This document shows positions 46,680 through 55,524 of a stretch of DNA of 64,000 nt, one piece after another. Position numbers and translations under genes: made by a program. Location of the stretch: assembly GCA_020354555.1 (NCBI GenBank), contig CP070648.1, positions 1,384,865 through 1,448,864 on the forward strand, read 5' to 3'. The stretch comes from Armatimonadota bacterium. GTDB lineage: Bacteria > Armatimonadota > Hebobacteria > GCA-020354555 > CP070648. Under the pieces are notes generated by a model that saw nothing but the letters and a program-made list of their open reading frames with translations, did not search any database and was not told the DNA's origin. Position 1 is the stretch's first letter. Each line of letters opens with the position of its first letter.

Positions 46680-47065
46680 TTCCGTCTCCCTTCGACCTCG
46701 TCGAGCAGCCGGCGGATCTCGTCCAGTTCCTCTGGTTTGGCCTTCTTATGTTCGAGAGCGCTAAGCACCAACTGTCTGGTTGACCCCTCGAAGACCCGCT
46801 CGAGTAGATCCCCAGCCAGTCTCCTCACAACTCTCTGCCGGCTGTGGCGTGGACGATAGACGTGCGCGCGCTGGCTTCTGTCGCACACTACCAGTCCCTT
46901 GTCCCTCATGATTTGCAGCGTCTTGAGAACGGTGGTGTAGCCGGCGCGCCTGCGCCGCGAAAGCGCCTCCATGACAGCTCTAACGGTGCTGGGTCCCTGA
47001 TCCCAGAGGGTCTTCAGAATCTCCAGTTCGAGGTCCGTCGGTCGCCTCGTCGCCGGTGATGCCAT
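46676..47065 (-). CDS. BlaI/MecI/CopY-family repressor
   Basis: 129 residues from ATG 47065 (AAGGAG 9 bases upstream). PTDLELEILKTLWDQGPSTVRAVMEAL then GYTTVLKTLQIMRDKGLVVCDR is the family winged helix, with the Tyr-Thr-Thr-Val recognition helix. The C-terminal helices (ELDEIRRLLDEVEGR) would dimerise. Coupled by 4 bases to the M56 sensor gene. No beta-lactamase or copper gene follows, so the signal is not the textbook one. Confidence 0.92.
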   Translation of the reverse strand: MASPATRRPTDLELEILKTLWDQGPSTVRAVMEALSRRRRAGYTTVLKTLQIMRDKGLVVCDRSQRAHVYRPRHSRQRVVRRLAGDLLERVFEGSTRQLVLSALEHKKAKPEELDEIRRLLDEVEGRRK

Positions 47066-47136
47066 TTCTGAACGCTCCTTCATGCCGCCGTGCTTGTCGG
47101 CCGGGCAGAACGCCGTGTCCGCTCTACCCGTGCTGT

Positions 47137-47199
47137 CTACGACTTCTTTCGTACGAAGGATTACCATTTACTGCTTGATCTGTCAAGGGCAAGTCGTAG
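47137..47199 (-). promoter_or_regulatory. Putative promoter and BlaI operator array
   Basis: On the plus strand CTACGACTT (47137) and AAGTCGTAG (47191) form a 9-bp inverted repeat 45 bases apart; the palindrome TTCGTACGAA (47148-47157) lies inside. TACGA/TCGTA half-sites thus occur four times. Reading toward blaI, TTGACA (47186-47181) is a perfect -35 box, and a weak -10 box is 17 bases on, next to the palindrome. This is the placement expected of an autoregulated repressor. Confidence 0.55.
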
Positions 47200-47382
47200 C
47201 TACTGCGGCGGTCAAGCGGCGATGAGACCGGCTCGGGACACCCAGGCTGATCTCACATCCGCTGAGCCGACCGGCGGCGTCAATGCGCATCAACATACAC
47301 CCGTTTGCACAGGATGCTGCTCGCAATCAGTCCAAGCACACAGACGTGGTCTCACGCAGGCTTGACAAGGACGCCTGACGCC

Positions 47383-47577
47383 ATGAGCAACCGGTTTCTC
47401 AGGTCTCCCCTCCTCAAGACGCTTTTGCCCGACTGGTATGTGTTCCATCAGCCCTGTCCGTATCCGCCAGGTCTTGATGGACTCCTTTTCGATGGCTTCA
47501 TCGAACGGTTGAAGGACACCTTCGATGCGATGGTGAAAGGGGAATCACGTCGGGGTGGGCCTCAGGCCCGGCCATAA
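47383..47577 (+). CDS. Doubtful small protein
   Basis: 64 residues. SPLLKTLLPDWYVFHQPCPYPPGLDGLLFDGFIERLKDTF looks somewhat protein-like, but there is no good ribosome site and no family recognised. It lies 35 bases before the oxidoreductase gene. The preceding bases resemble the tail of repeat family 1. It may be a chance frame. Confidence 0.25.
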   Translation: MSNRFLRSPLLKTLLPDWYVFHQPCPYPPGLDGLLFDGFIERLKDTFDAMVKGESRRGGPQARP

Positions 47578-47611
47578 TGCACCGTGACACGACGGACAAA
47601 GGAGATGCATC

Positions 47612-49051
47612 ATGAAGCCGATCACGCGGAGAACCTTTATCAAGACCTCGATTGCGGGCGCCGGATGGGTGGTCGCAGGGCTTCCCTCCGCTAAGATCGT
47701 CGGAGCCAACGACGATCTGCGCGTGGCCGTCGTCGGATTCCACGGTCAGGGCAGGTCACACGTCGGGCGCTGGGTCGGCATGGAAGGCGTGCGCTTGGTA
47801 GCGCTGTGCGACGTGGACGAATCGGTCCTCAATGGCATGGCGGCTCAGCTAGATCAGAATAACATCAGCGTCGAGAAGTACACCGATGTGAGGAGGCTGC
47901 TCGAGAACGACGAGATTGACGCAATCAGCATCGCCACGCCGAACCACTGGCATTCGCTGATAACGATCTGGGCGTGCCAGGCGGGCAAAGACGTCTATGT
48001 GGAGAAGCCTTGCAGTCACAACGTGTTCGAGGGACGCAAGTGCGTGGAGGCCGCCAGGAAATACAACCGGATCGTGCAGCACGGCACGCAGAATCGTGCC
48101 AGCTCGGACTGGGCGCGACAGATCGCCGTAGCTCAGAGCGGCAAATACGGGAAACTCCTGGTGTCCAAGGGCTACTGCTGCAAGCCGCGGTGGAGCATCG
48201 GCTTCAAGCCGATCGAAGATCCGCCCGAGCATCTTCACTTCGATCTGTGGCTCGGCCCAGCGCCGATGCAGCCGTATCACGGTAATCTCGTCCACTATAA
48301 TTGGCACTGGTTCTGGGCCACGGGAAACGGCGATATAGGCAATCAGGGGGTCCACCAGATGGATATCGCTCGCTGGGCAATCAAGGGCGCCACGTTGCCC
48401 AGAAGCGTTGTCAGCATGGGCGGACGCTGGGTCGATGGCCCTGATTTCAAGGACCAGGGCGAGACTCCCAACATGGAGCTATCCGTGTTCGATTTCGGGG
48501 AGTCGCTGCTGGTCTTCGAAACCCGAGGTCTGGTGGGTAACCAATTAGGCGGGGTTTATTCGAACAAGGTGGCCAACGAGTTCTATCTCGAGGAGGGTGC
48601 GATCAAGGACGGTCAGTTCTTTCCCAAAGGGAGCGACCAAGGCGAGCCGCTGGCGGAAGTGGACTACCACGTCTACCCCAACTGGATCTTCGGGAACTTC
48701 ATTGACTGCGTTCGCAGCCGCAAGCAGGAGGAGCTGAACGCCGATATCCTGGAGGGCCACTACTCCAGCGCCCTCTGCCACCTCGGCAACATCCCGTATC
48801 GCGTGGGAGAAGACGTCCCCTTCGAGGAGCGTCCAACGATTTTTCAGGAAAACGAGATCGTGAGCGACAGCATGCGCACGGTCCTCGAGAATACGGAGGC
48901 CCTCGGCGTGAAGCCGGAAGAGGCCACTTATCGCTTGGGCCCGAAGCTCGAATTCGATCCCGAGGCGGAGCGGTTCGTCAACAACCCGCAAGCGAACCAG
49001 CTCCTCACGAGAGAGTACCGCGATCCCTTCGTCGTGCCCAACAAGGTGTAA
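47612..49051 (+). CDS. Tat-exported Gfo/Idh/MocA-family oxidoreductase
   Basis: 479 residues. The N-terminus ITRRTFIKTSIAGAGWVVAG is a twin-arginine signal, so the folded, cofactor-loaded enzyme should leave the cytoplasm. LRVAVVGFHGQGRSH is the NAD(P)-binding start, ISIATPNHWH and VYVEKPCSHN (EKP) are family motifs, and GDIGNQGVHQMDIARW belongs to the substrate site. Such Tat-exported members are very common in Planctomycetes-like bacteria and are linked to sugar or polyol oxidation. GGAG lies 6 bases before the ATG. No partner gene adjoins it. Confidence 0.92.
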   Translation: MKPITRRTFIKTSIAGAGWVVAGLPSAKIVGANDDLRVAVVGFHGQGRSHVGRWVGMEGVRLVALCDVDESVLNGMAAQLDQNNISVEKYTDVRRLLENDEIDAISIATPNHWHSLITIWACQAGKDVYVEKPCSHNVFEGRKCVEAARKYNRIVQHGTQNRASSDWARQIAVAQSGKYGKLLVSKGYCCKPRWSIGFKPIEDPPEHLHFDLWLGPAPMQPYHGNLVHYNWHWFWATGNGDIGNQGVHQMDIARWAIKGATLPRSVVSMGGRWVDGPDFKDQGETPNMELSVFDFGESLLVFETRGLVGNQLGGVYSNKVANEFYLEEGAIKDGQFFPKGSDQGEPLAEVDYHVYPNWIFGNFIDCVRSRKQEELNADILEGHYSSALCHLGNIPYRVGEDVPFEERPTIFQENEIVSDSMRTVLENTEALGVKPEEATYRLGPKLEFDPEAERFVNNPQANQLLTREYRDPFVVPNKV

Positions 49052-49230
49052 GACGCGTCCGCGCATCAGATGAGTCCTAGGGGTTGCTGAAAGGCGGCTC
49101 TCGCCGGTCTCTTTCTCTGTCCGGGAGCGACTGTGGTCTCGCAGTCGCTCCCGACTGGACCACGCCAACGCGCGACCCGTTGGCCGTCACAGGCAATGCG
49201 ACGCGTCCGTTGGTGAATCACGCGGGGTGG

Positions 49231-49346
49231 GTGTCCCTGCGGGTGCGTCGTGTCCCGTCCGCGCGAACTTGCGATTGTCCTCACGCCTCGCTACCAGGGC
49301 TTGTGTCTGAGGCGCTTTCCGCCGCGCCGTAATCGGTTCCCTGTGC
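49231..49346 (+). repeat. Dispersed intergenic repeat family 1, copy A
   Basis: GTGTCCCTGC at the left, GAACTTGCGATTGTCCTCACG in the middle (19 of these shared), GTCTGAGGCGCTTTCC and CGGTTCCCTGTGC at the right. It sits in a 743-base spacer. The 400 bases between it and the pseudopilin gene show no gene I can support. Confidence 0.65.
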
Positions 49347-49794
49347 AAGGAGGCGGCGGGTCGAACCAACATGCCGCCCAAACCGAGGAAATCCGGACGA
49401 GACCCAGGAGTGCGACGCGAGATCAGTTGGGCGGGCGGCCGCCACAACGTGGACACAGGGCAGGCCTCGGCATCAACCGCGACACCGTTTGCCGGCAAAC
49501 GCATTGCCTGGTTGTCTGACCGCTTGTTGCCCCGACGGCTTCGTGGTACAATCAACCCGCGGAGGACGGGCATCGAAGCGCTTGTCCAAGCCGGGCTCCG
49601 GCCTGGCGCCTAAGCCGATCAGCGAGGCAGCGCGCGTGATGTGCTTGGCGCGCGCCGGGATCGGCCGCAATCCGAGGAATGCGCGGTGACGCTGCCCCCG
49701 GAAGGAGGTGAAGCAAGGCCGCTCGGGGCATCGTGAGCGTTATGGTTCGATCTGATCGGACTATCGCTTTCGCATCACGCGGAGGAGGGACACG

Positions 49795-50688
49795 ATGCGA
49801 ACGAACCGCGGTTTTACCCTGATTGAGCTGCTGGTGGTGATCGCGATCATCGCGATCCTGGCCGCCATTCTGTTCCCCGTGTTCGCCCGAGCGCGGGAGG
49901 CGGCGAGAAAAGCCACCTGCCTATCCAACCTGAAGCAGATCGCTCTCGCGGCGATCATGTACGCCCAGGACTATGACGAGGTGCTGCCTAGCGCCAACGG
50001 CACCGGCTACGAGTGTACGTCGCACGCGGTGGAACCGGGAAACTCCTACATCACGATAGATGACGCCAACACGGCCGGGCTCGGCAGCACGGACTACTGG
50101 CAGTTGGGAGACGCGTTGCTGCCGTACGTCAAGAGCGTTGATCTGTTCAACTGCCCTACGCTGATCCGACGTGACGACCAGCAGGTGGTCGAAATCGTGG
50201 TGTTGACCGCGGGCCCCGCAGTGGGCGCGCGCAAGTTCGGGTGCGCCGCTATCCCCCCGGGTGACAACGACCGCTGGGACTTCGTTGGCTCCTACTGGTG
50301 GGGCTGCTGTCACTATCCCTCCGGGCCCGGCGTCTTGGCGTCGGACTACTGTGAGGAGCTGGGGGCGGTCTGGGACGCCGCCGTCTGGCTTCTGGGTTAC
50401 GTCGATGACACGGACGACCCGGCGGAGTACTGGGCGTGCGGCAACGCGGTGGGCAACTTCGACGACCCGGTGTGGAAGCCGATGGCTGGCTGCAAATCGT
50501 ACGGTGTTCACGAAGGTTACGGCTACGACTACATCAACGACCACGTGATCCCCGTGGAGATGGGCGGCGACCCACCGACGATCCCGATCTGTATGCCCGT
50601 CGCGTTCGTGGACGGCCACGTCAAGTACTACCGTGGCAGCTTCTACGAGACGATGATGCTGATGACGCAGCCCAACGAGATCCAGTAG
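49795..50688 (+). CDS. DUF1559-type pseudopilin (type II secretion / type IV pilus-like)
   Basis: 297 residues; GGAGGAGGG lies 5 bases before the [14 protein letters not shown] is the prepilin peptidase site, with cleavage after Gly6 and the conserved Glu at +5. The hydrophobic helix is followed by [16 protein letters not shown] and [11 protein letters not shown], then a cysteine-rich globular domain, and near the end [13 protein letters not shown], the 'H-x9-DG' type motif. Such proteins occur in dozens of copies in Armatimonadota and Planctomycetes; their individual roles are unknown. A strong hairpin follows the gene. Confidence 0.93.
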   Translation: MRTNRGFTLIELLVVIAIIAILAAILFPVFARAREAARKATCLSNLKQIALAAIMYAQDYDEVLPSANGTGYECTSHAVEPGNSYITIDDANTAGLGSTDYWQLGDALLPYVKSVDLFNCPTLIRRDDQQVVEIVVLTAGPAVGARKFGCAAIPPGDNDRWDFVGSYWWGCCHYPSGPGVLASDYCEELGAVWDAAVWLLGYVDDTDDPAEYWACGNAVGNFDDPVWKPMAGCKSYGVHEGYGYDYINDHVIPVEMGGDPPTIPICMPVAFVDGHVKYYRGSFYETMMLMTQPNEIQ

Positions 50689-50737
50689 GACACGGGCTGG
50701 TGATTCGTGACGTGCGTTTCGCCGGTGTGTGAAGCTT

Positions 50738-50785
50738 GAGAAGGCCAGCCCGTCTGAGTTCGTCTCTGGACGGGCCGGCCTTCTC
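50738..50785 (+). terminator. Long hairpin after the pseudopilin gene
   Basis: GAGAAGGCC-A-GCCCGTC pairs with GACGGGC-C-GGCCTTCTC: 16 base pairs with one mismatch around a 14-base loop, starting 50 bases after the stop. Only a weak T run follows. Confidence 0.6.
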
Positions 50786-50900
50786 GCTTCGAGATGCCTC
50801 GCGGTCGGACGACGCCGCCCCGGTCAGCCAGCCGCAGGACGACGGCGCGGAACCGGGGCGACTTCCCTGTTAGTTTAGTCCAAGGTCAGGAGGGACGGCG

Positions 50901-52244
50901 ATGTTTGCGACAAGACGGCACATCCTAGCGTTGCTCACTGCTGCGGCGTTCGTGTGTCTGAACTCATGGGGTGCGCGGGCAGAGGAATCGGCGCCGGTGG
51001 CCGCCGAGGACATGCTGGCGCAGTACGTGAACGCCCCGGATCCGACGTGTCGGTGGGAGAAGGGGCCCGCGGCGTGGGACGATACGGGATCGCTCAGCGA
51101 CATCCTGCTGACTTCGCAGACGTGGCGCGGGATCACATGGAAGCACTTGCTGCGACTTGCCATACCCGCCGAGGTCAAGTATCCGGGCTGGATGCTGCTC
51201 TACATCACCGGCGGCTCCGGCGAGGCAAGGCCGGGGAGGCGGGAAGGCCAGGACGCCGAGGCGATCGCCATTGCTCGCGCGATCGAAGCGCCGGTGGCCG
51301 TGTTGTACCGCGTGCCCAATCAGCCTCTGTTCGACGGCATGGTCGAGGATGAGATTATCTCCTACACGTTCCAGAACTACATGATGGATGCCGACCCGAC
51401 CTGGCCGCTCCTGTTTCCGATGACCAAGAGCGCGGCGCGAGCGATGGACGCCCTGCAACAATACGCCAAGCGGGAGTGGCAGCAGGAGATCCACAGTTTC
51501 GTGGTGTTCGGCCATTCGAAGCGGGGCTGGACGACGTGGCTGACGGCGGCGGCGGACCGCGGCAAGCGGGTCAAGGCAATCGCCCCCGCGGTGTTTGACA
51601 ACCTCAACATACGCGAGCAGATGCCGCACCAGGTAGAGCTGTGGGGCGCGTATAGCGAGGAGATTGATGACTATTCGTCCAAGGGCCTGACTGAATTGCT
51701 CGACACGCCACGAGGTCGGATGCTGGTGACGTCGGTTGACCCCTACACCTTCAGGGCGAATCTAACCATGCCGAAGTTGATCCTCAACGGCTCCAATGAC
51801 CCGTACTGGGCGACGGACGCCCTCAACTATTACTGGGATGACCTGGTGGGCCCGAAGTACGTGCTCTATGCGCCGAACCGCGGCCACGGGATCATGGGAT
51901 CCGAGTGCGTCCCGAACACCCTTAGCGCCTTCTTCCGCACCGTGGCGGCGGGCAAGGCCATGCCGGAGATCTCCTGGACCAGACAGGTCGAAGGCGATAC
52001 AGTAACACTCACCATCAAGGCCCCACAGGCAACCGGCGCGCGGGCGTGGGCGGCAACCGCCGATGATTTGGACTTTCGCCCTCAGACGTGGCGGTCAACC
52101 GAGATGGCGGGCGGCAACGGGGTCTTCACAGTCACCATCGCGCGGCCGGCGGACAAGAACATCGCAGTCTTCGGGGAGGCAGACTTCACGGCTGACGGTA
52201 GGGCCTTTACTCTGTCGACCCAGAATGCGATCCTGAAGAAGTAG
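50901..52244 (+). CDS. Exported PhoPQ-activated pathogenicity-related (PqaA-like) hydrolase
   Basis: 447 residues; AGGAGGGACGGCG precedes the ATG. Signal peptide ILALLTAAAFVCLNSWGARA. The core is an alpha/beta hydrolase of the PhoPQ-related family (PF10142): WLMLLYITGG-like strand, AVLYRVPNQPLF, FVVFGHSKRGWT with nucleophile Ser206, ILNGSNDPYWATDA with the Asp, and APNRGHGI with the His. The C-terminal 110 residues form a beta domain (TLTIKAPQATGARAWAATADDLDFR). In Salmonella a relative is PhoP-activated; the substrate is unknown. Present in many environmental bacteria with no link to pathogenesis. Confidence 0.9.
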   Translation: MFATRRHILALLTAAAFVCLNSWGARAEESAPVAAEDMLAQYVNAPDPTCRWEKGPAAWDDTGSLSDILLTSQTWRGITWKHLLRLAIPAEVKYPGWMLLYITGGSGEARPGRREGQDAEAIAIARAIEAPVAVLYRVPNQPLFDGMVEDEIISYTFQNYMMDADPTWPLLFPMTKSAARAMDALQQYAKREWQQEIHSFVVFGHSKRGWTTWLTAAADRGKRVKAIAPAVFDNLNIREQMPHQVELWGAYSEEIDDYSSKGLTELLDTPRGRMLVTSVDPYTFRANLTMPKLILNGSNDPYWATDALNYYWDDLVGPKYVLYAPNRGHGIMGSECVPNTLSAFFRTVAAGKAMPEISWTRQVEGDTVTLTIKAPQATGARAWAATADDLDFRPQTWRSTEMAGGNGVFTVTIARPADKNIAVFGEADFTADGRAFTLSTQNAILKK

Positions 52245-52471
52245 TGTCGATCCTCAGCGTCCGCGGGGAATCTCTGACTAGGCCGGCCTGGTGTGGAGCG
52301 TCCGTGCTCCGACGCAACCGCCACGTCATGCATGCCGGTCGCTGCGCGGGCGCGATACGCCAAAGGCTTATTTACCCTTGCTCAGAGGACAGTAAGTCAC
52401 ATCCGTCCGAGGCGGACAAGTCCGGCGCGGACTGCTGAGTCACATCAGCCGGCGCATTGAAGTACACCTCA

Positions 52472-52597
52472 GGCGTCCCTGATCCCGCATCTCGTAGTTC
52501 CGGCGAGCTTGCGATAGTCATCACGCGCAACCACGTCGTCCGTGCCTGGAGTGCCGCTGTGCCGCGCCGGGACTGCCGGCGCTCTTTGGGCACAGGG
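52472..52597 (+). repeat. Dispersed intergenic repeat family 1, copy B
   Basis: GGCGTCCCTGATCCCGCATC, then GGCGAGCTTGCGATAGTCATC. The right-hand half is more diverged and slightly shorter than in other copies. Lies in a 493-base spacer between two plus-strand genes; the rest of the spacer shows nothing recognisable. Confidence 0.6.
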
Positions 52598-52737
52598 ATG
52601 CCCTTCGCCGCAGAGCAAGCGCTTCATTGCGGCACAGTCATTGAGGTACCAAGAGGACTGACTTCGGCGCGCATGGAATGGCCATCCGCCAAGTCGGAAT
52701 CGCGCCATTGCGCTGACGGCCGACGGAGACAAGGCTG

Positions 52738-54522
52738 GTGAGAGTGTCGACGGTTGTTGCCGCCGTAGTGGTAGTCGCTTTGGCTGGAATCGTGTGTGCC
52801 CGTCAGGCGCCTGTGTACGGTCGGGCTGGCGCGGGCGGGGGCGCGTTCACTGGTGCGAGGATACCCCAGGGGCGCTCGATGATTCCGCGCCAGGCTTTGG
52901 ATCGCCCGGCACCGCCATCACGTGCTGATTCCCCCAACGCCATGAGGAGCAATACGATGAGACTGCACGAGACACGCTGGAAGGTTGACGGCAGACCTGT
53001 GCTTGGCACTTACGCCGGCGGGCCGGACAAGCTGGAGGATCTTCGGCATATCCGCGACGCGGGAATGAACGTCGTGCTTGCCGGCGAGGTCGAGTTGAAC
53101 CCCGAGACGCCCGCGGGCGCGTTCTGCCTCGACAACGGCATCAAGGTCATGCACCACCTGACCCAGTTTGTCTATCACGGAGTCAGGCTCCGCGATGCGA
53201 TCACGGCGGATCAAACGACGATTCCGCTCTTCTTCGCCAGCAGCGTTCCGGGACGGAAATCGCGGGTCGTCCAGGTTGACGATGAGATGATCCACTACCA
53301 GCGCATAACTGAGGCGGGGCTTGAGGGTTGTCAGCGTGGGTATGGCGACACGAAGCCGGCCGCACACCGGGAGGGCATTATCCTGTTCTGGCCTGAGGCA
53401 TGCGCGGCGGAGGTCGCGCGGGTGAAGGACTCGCCCAACCTCTGGGGCTACTACGTGCTCGACGACAGCCCGGGTGATGCCGCGTCGGCGCTGCGCGCGT
53501 TGTATCAGGTGGTGCAGAAGGTGGACCCCGGTGGTCGCCACCCGGTGTGCGCCGGGTTTGGCGATGCCGGTTCGGTTATCAACCTGGTGCCGGGCAGTTG
53601 CGACATCATGCTCATCTACTGGTATCCCGTAAGCAGGTCCGGATATGACCGCGAGCGCACGGCGGCGGAGGTGCAGCACATGCTGACCACCGCGCGCCGG
53701 CGGGTGCCGGGCATCGAGTTCATGGGCGTGTACCAGGCGTTCGACGGCGCCCCCGGCGGAACGGGGCAGGGGGTACCGACCGCTGACCAGCTTCGAGAGC
53801 AACTCGAGGACTTCATCCGCGAGGGCGCCTGCGGGCTCGTCGCCTTCATCACTCACGCGACGGGCCTGCCGGGCTGGGCCGACATGCCGGAGCTAAGATC
53901 CACCATCAAGCAGGCCAACCAGGAGATAGTGGCCACCGGGGGCCTAGAGGTGAGACCCGAGACGGATTCCATGAAGCGAAATCGCATTCAGCCCGAGGGG
54001 CACTGGGAGCACCCGCGGCCGGTGCCGGGCGTCGTGCCCGCCTGGTACGCTGTGGGGCCCTTCGAGGATACGGAAGGGAAGGTGCTTGACGCGGTCTTTC
54101 CCCCGGACCAGGGGATTGACCCGAACGGCGTCTACCCGGTGAAGTTCGGTTCGGCCACGTGGCGCGTACGCGAGACGACCTGCGGGGTGCTGGGCTTGTC
54201 CGACCTCTACGGGCACTTCGAGCACGGCCTGGAGTACGCATTCTGCGACGTGACCAGTCCACACGAACAGACGGTGCAGATGCGCGTTTGCTCGGATGAT
54301 GACGCTGTAGTCCGTCTGAACGGGAAGGAAGTATATCGCTTCGACGGCAACCGGGGGCTCGAATACGACAAGGACACCGTCCGGATGACGCTGCCTGCCG
54401 GCACGTCGCGGATCGAGGCTAAGATCTACAATCGCGGAGGCATCTGGGGACTGATCATGCGGTTCACCGACCTAGATGGGCGGCCAGTCGAGGGGCTACA
54501 ATTCTCGCCGGACGCCGGCTGA
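52738..54522 (+). CDS. Exported TIM-barrel-like protein with C-terminal jelly-roll domain, family unknown
   Basis: 594 residues from a GTG. A signal peptide (VVAAVVVVALAGIVCA) and a disordered proline/glycine-rich spacer lead to a probable barrel from about 75: KVDGRPVLGTYAGGPDKLEDLRHIRDAGMN, LWGYYVLDDSPGD, DIMLIYWYPV, IEFMGVYQAFDG and GLVAFITHATGL give beta-strand ends with acidic residues, as in glycosidases. From about 430 a jelly-roll (FEHGLEYAFCDVTSPHEQTV, RVCSDDDAVVRLNGKEVYRF) resembles PA14/lectin domains. No known family recognised; probably glycan-active. Confidence 0.75.
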   Translation: MRVSTVVAAVVVVALAGIVCARQAPVYGRAGAGGGAFTGARIPQGRSMIPRQALDRPAPPSRADSPNAMRSNTMRLHETRWKVDGRPVLGTYAGGPDKLEDLRHIRDAGMNVVLAGEVELNPETPAGAFCLDNGIKVMHHLTQFVYHGVRLRDAITADQTTIPLFFASSVPGRKSRVVQVDDEMIHYQRITEAGLEGCQRGYGDTKPAAHREGIILFWPEACAAEVARVKDSPNLWGYYVLDDSPGDAASALRALYQVVQKVDPGGRHPVCAGFGDAGSVINLVPGSCDIMLIYWYPVSRSGYDRERTAAEVQHMLTTARRRVPGIEFMGVYQAFDGAPGGTGQGVPTADQLREQLEDFIREGACGLVAFITHATGLPGWADMPELRSTIKQANQEIVATGGLEVRPETDSMKRNRIQPEGHWEHPRPVPGVVPAWYAVGPFEDTEGKVLDAVFPPDQGIDPNGVYPVKFGSATWRVRETTCGVLGLSDLYGHFEHGLEYAFCDVTSPHEQTVQMRVCSDDDAVVRLNGKEVYRFDGNRGLEYDKDTVRMTLPAGTSRIEAKIYNRGGIWGLIMRFTDLDGRPVEGLQFSPDAG

Positions 54523-54627
54523 GGACGCCTTGTGCTTGCCACATCGCGATGACACATCCGTGATAAGGCTGGTTTCGTCAAGCGCTTGATGCGGTCAAAT
54601 CAAAGAGTCAATCGGGCTGCACTCCCG

Positions 54628-54789
54628 GTGTCCCTGCTCTTGCATCTTGTGGCCCTGACGAGCTTGCGATAATCCTCGCGCCTGGCCACAAAGGTCCGTC
54701 CCTCAAGTGGTTTTCGGCGCGCCAAGATGGGCTTTCTGTGGGCGCGCACGGCCATGATGTACCGGCCTCATGGGCGCCTGACCGGCACA
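54628..54789 (+). repeat. Dispersed intergenic repeat family 1, copy C (long)
   Basis: GGTGTCCCTGCTCTTGCATC, CTGACGAGCTTGCGATAATC, CTGGCCACAAAGGTCCGTCC and GGCGCGCCAAGATGGGC, then the tail GTACCGGCCTCATGGGCGCC. One of the most complete copies. Confidence 0.7.
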
Positions 54790-54904
54790 GACGGTCTCAC
54801 GTGGGCTTGATCGGTGCATCCGTTCCGAAAGACGGCGAGGACATTCAGGAATTGATGTCAGGCGTGTGCGACTGTGCATCGCTCTGGGAGACCGCCTACC
54901 AGTT

Positions 54905-54929
54905 GAACCTTTTCGCGAAGTCCGCGTCT
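54905..54929 (+). promoter_or_regulatory. ECF-type promoter ahead of the sigma factor gene
   Basis: GAACC and CGTCT are separated by 15 bases, the usual layout of -35 GGAAC and -10 CGTC boxes read by ECF sigma factors. It is 31 bases before the sigma gene start, suggesting that the sigma factor drives its own expression. Confidence 0.5.
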
Positions 54930-54960
54930 TTCTAATTGAGAGGAAACCGAGGAGGCATCG

Positions 54961-55524
54961 TTGTCTTCAAGTAGAGATCTGGTACGAACCGAGCTCCTCG
55001 CCATCCGATACGCGCGAGGAGACGATGAAGCCATGGGTGAGCTGGCCTCAATCTGGCAGAACCCCCTCTACTACTACGTACGGCGTCTTGCTCGAGACGA
55101 AGAGGACACCTTGGACATTATGCAGGACACGTGGGTGCTGGTCATTCGGAGATTCAGGCAGCTGCGGAACCCGGCCGCCTTCCCCGCGTGGCTCTTCAAG
55201 ATCGCTCGGAATGTCGCACACAGCCATACCCGCAAGAGCCGGCGCCAGGAAATCGGTGCTGAGGACGAACCCGTACCCCAAAGGATGCAGGAAGAAAGCA
55301 GCGACCCGCTGGCCGAATTCACCGCGGAAGACGTTCATCGCGCACTGGGAAAACTCACTATGGCACACCGCGACTGTCTCACGCTACACTTCATTGAAGG
55401 GTTTTCACTCCTGGAAGTGAGCCAGATCGCGGGCGTCCCGCTCGGGACAGTCAAGTCGAGGCTCTACCATGCCAAGAAATGCCTTCGTCGCGCACTGGAA
55501 GAGGAGGTCAACCGAGATGAATGA
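54961..55524 (+). CDS. ECF sigma-70 factor
   Basis: 187 residues from a TTG with GAGGAGG 5 bases upstream. Region 2 includes LARDEEDTLDIMQDTWVLVIRRFRQLRNPAAFPAWLFKIARN; region 4 includes LTMAHRDCLTLHFIEGFSLLEVSQIAGVPLGTVKSRLYHAKKCL. No extra domains. Its last bases overlap a membrane-protein gene, the arrangement of sigma and anti-sigma pairs. An ECF-like promoter lies just upstream. Confidence 0.95.
   Translation: MSSSRDLVRTELLAIRYARGDDEAMGELASIWQNPLYYYVRRLARDEEDTLDIMQDTWVLVIRRFRQLRNPAAFPAWLFKIARNVAHSHTRKSRRQEIGAEDEPVPQRMQEESSDPLAEFTAEDVHRALGKLTMAHRDCLTLHFIEGFSLLEVSQIAGVPLGTVKSRLYHAKKCLRRALEEEVNRDE

Noticed and set aside
49371-49689. Overlapping plus-strand frames before the pseudopilin gene
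   Set aside because: Arg/Gly-rich low-complexity sequence with no start context; likely chance frames in a GC-rich spacer.
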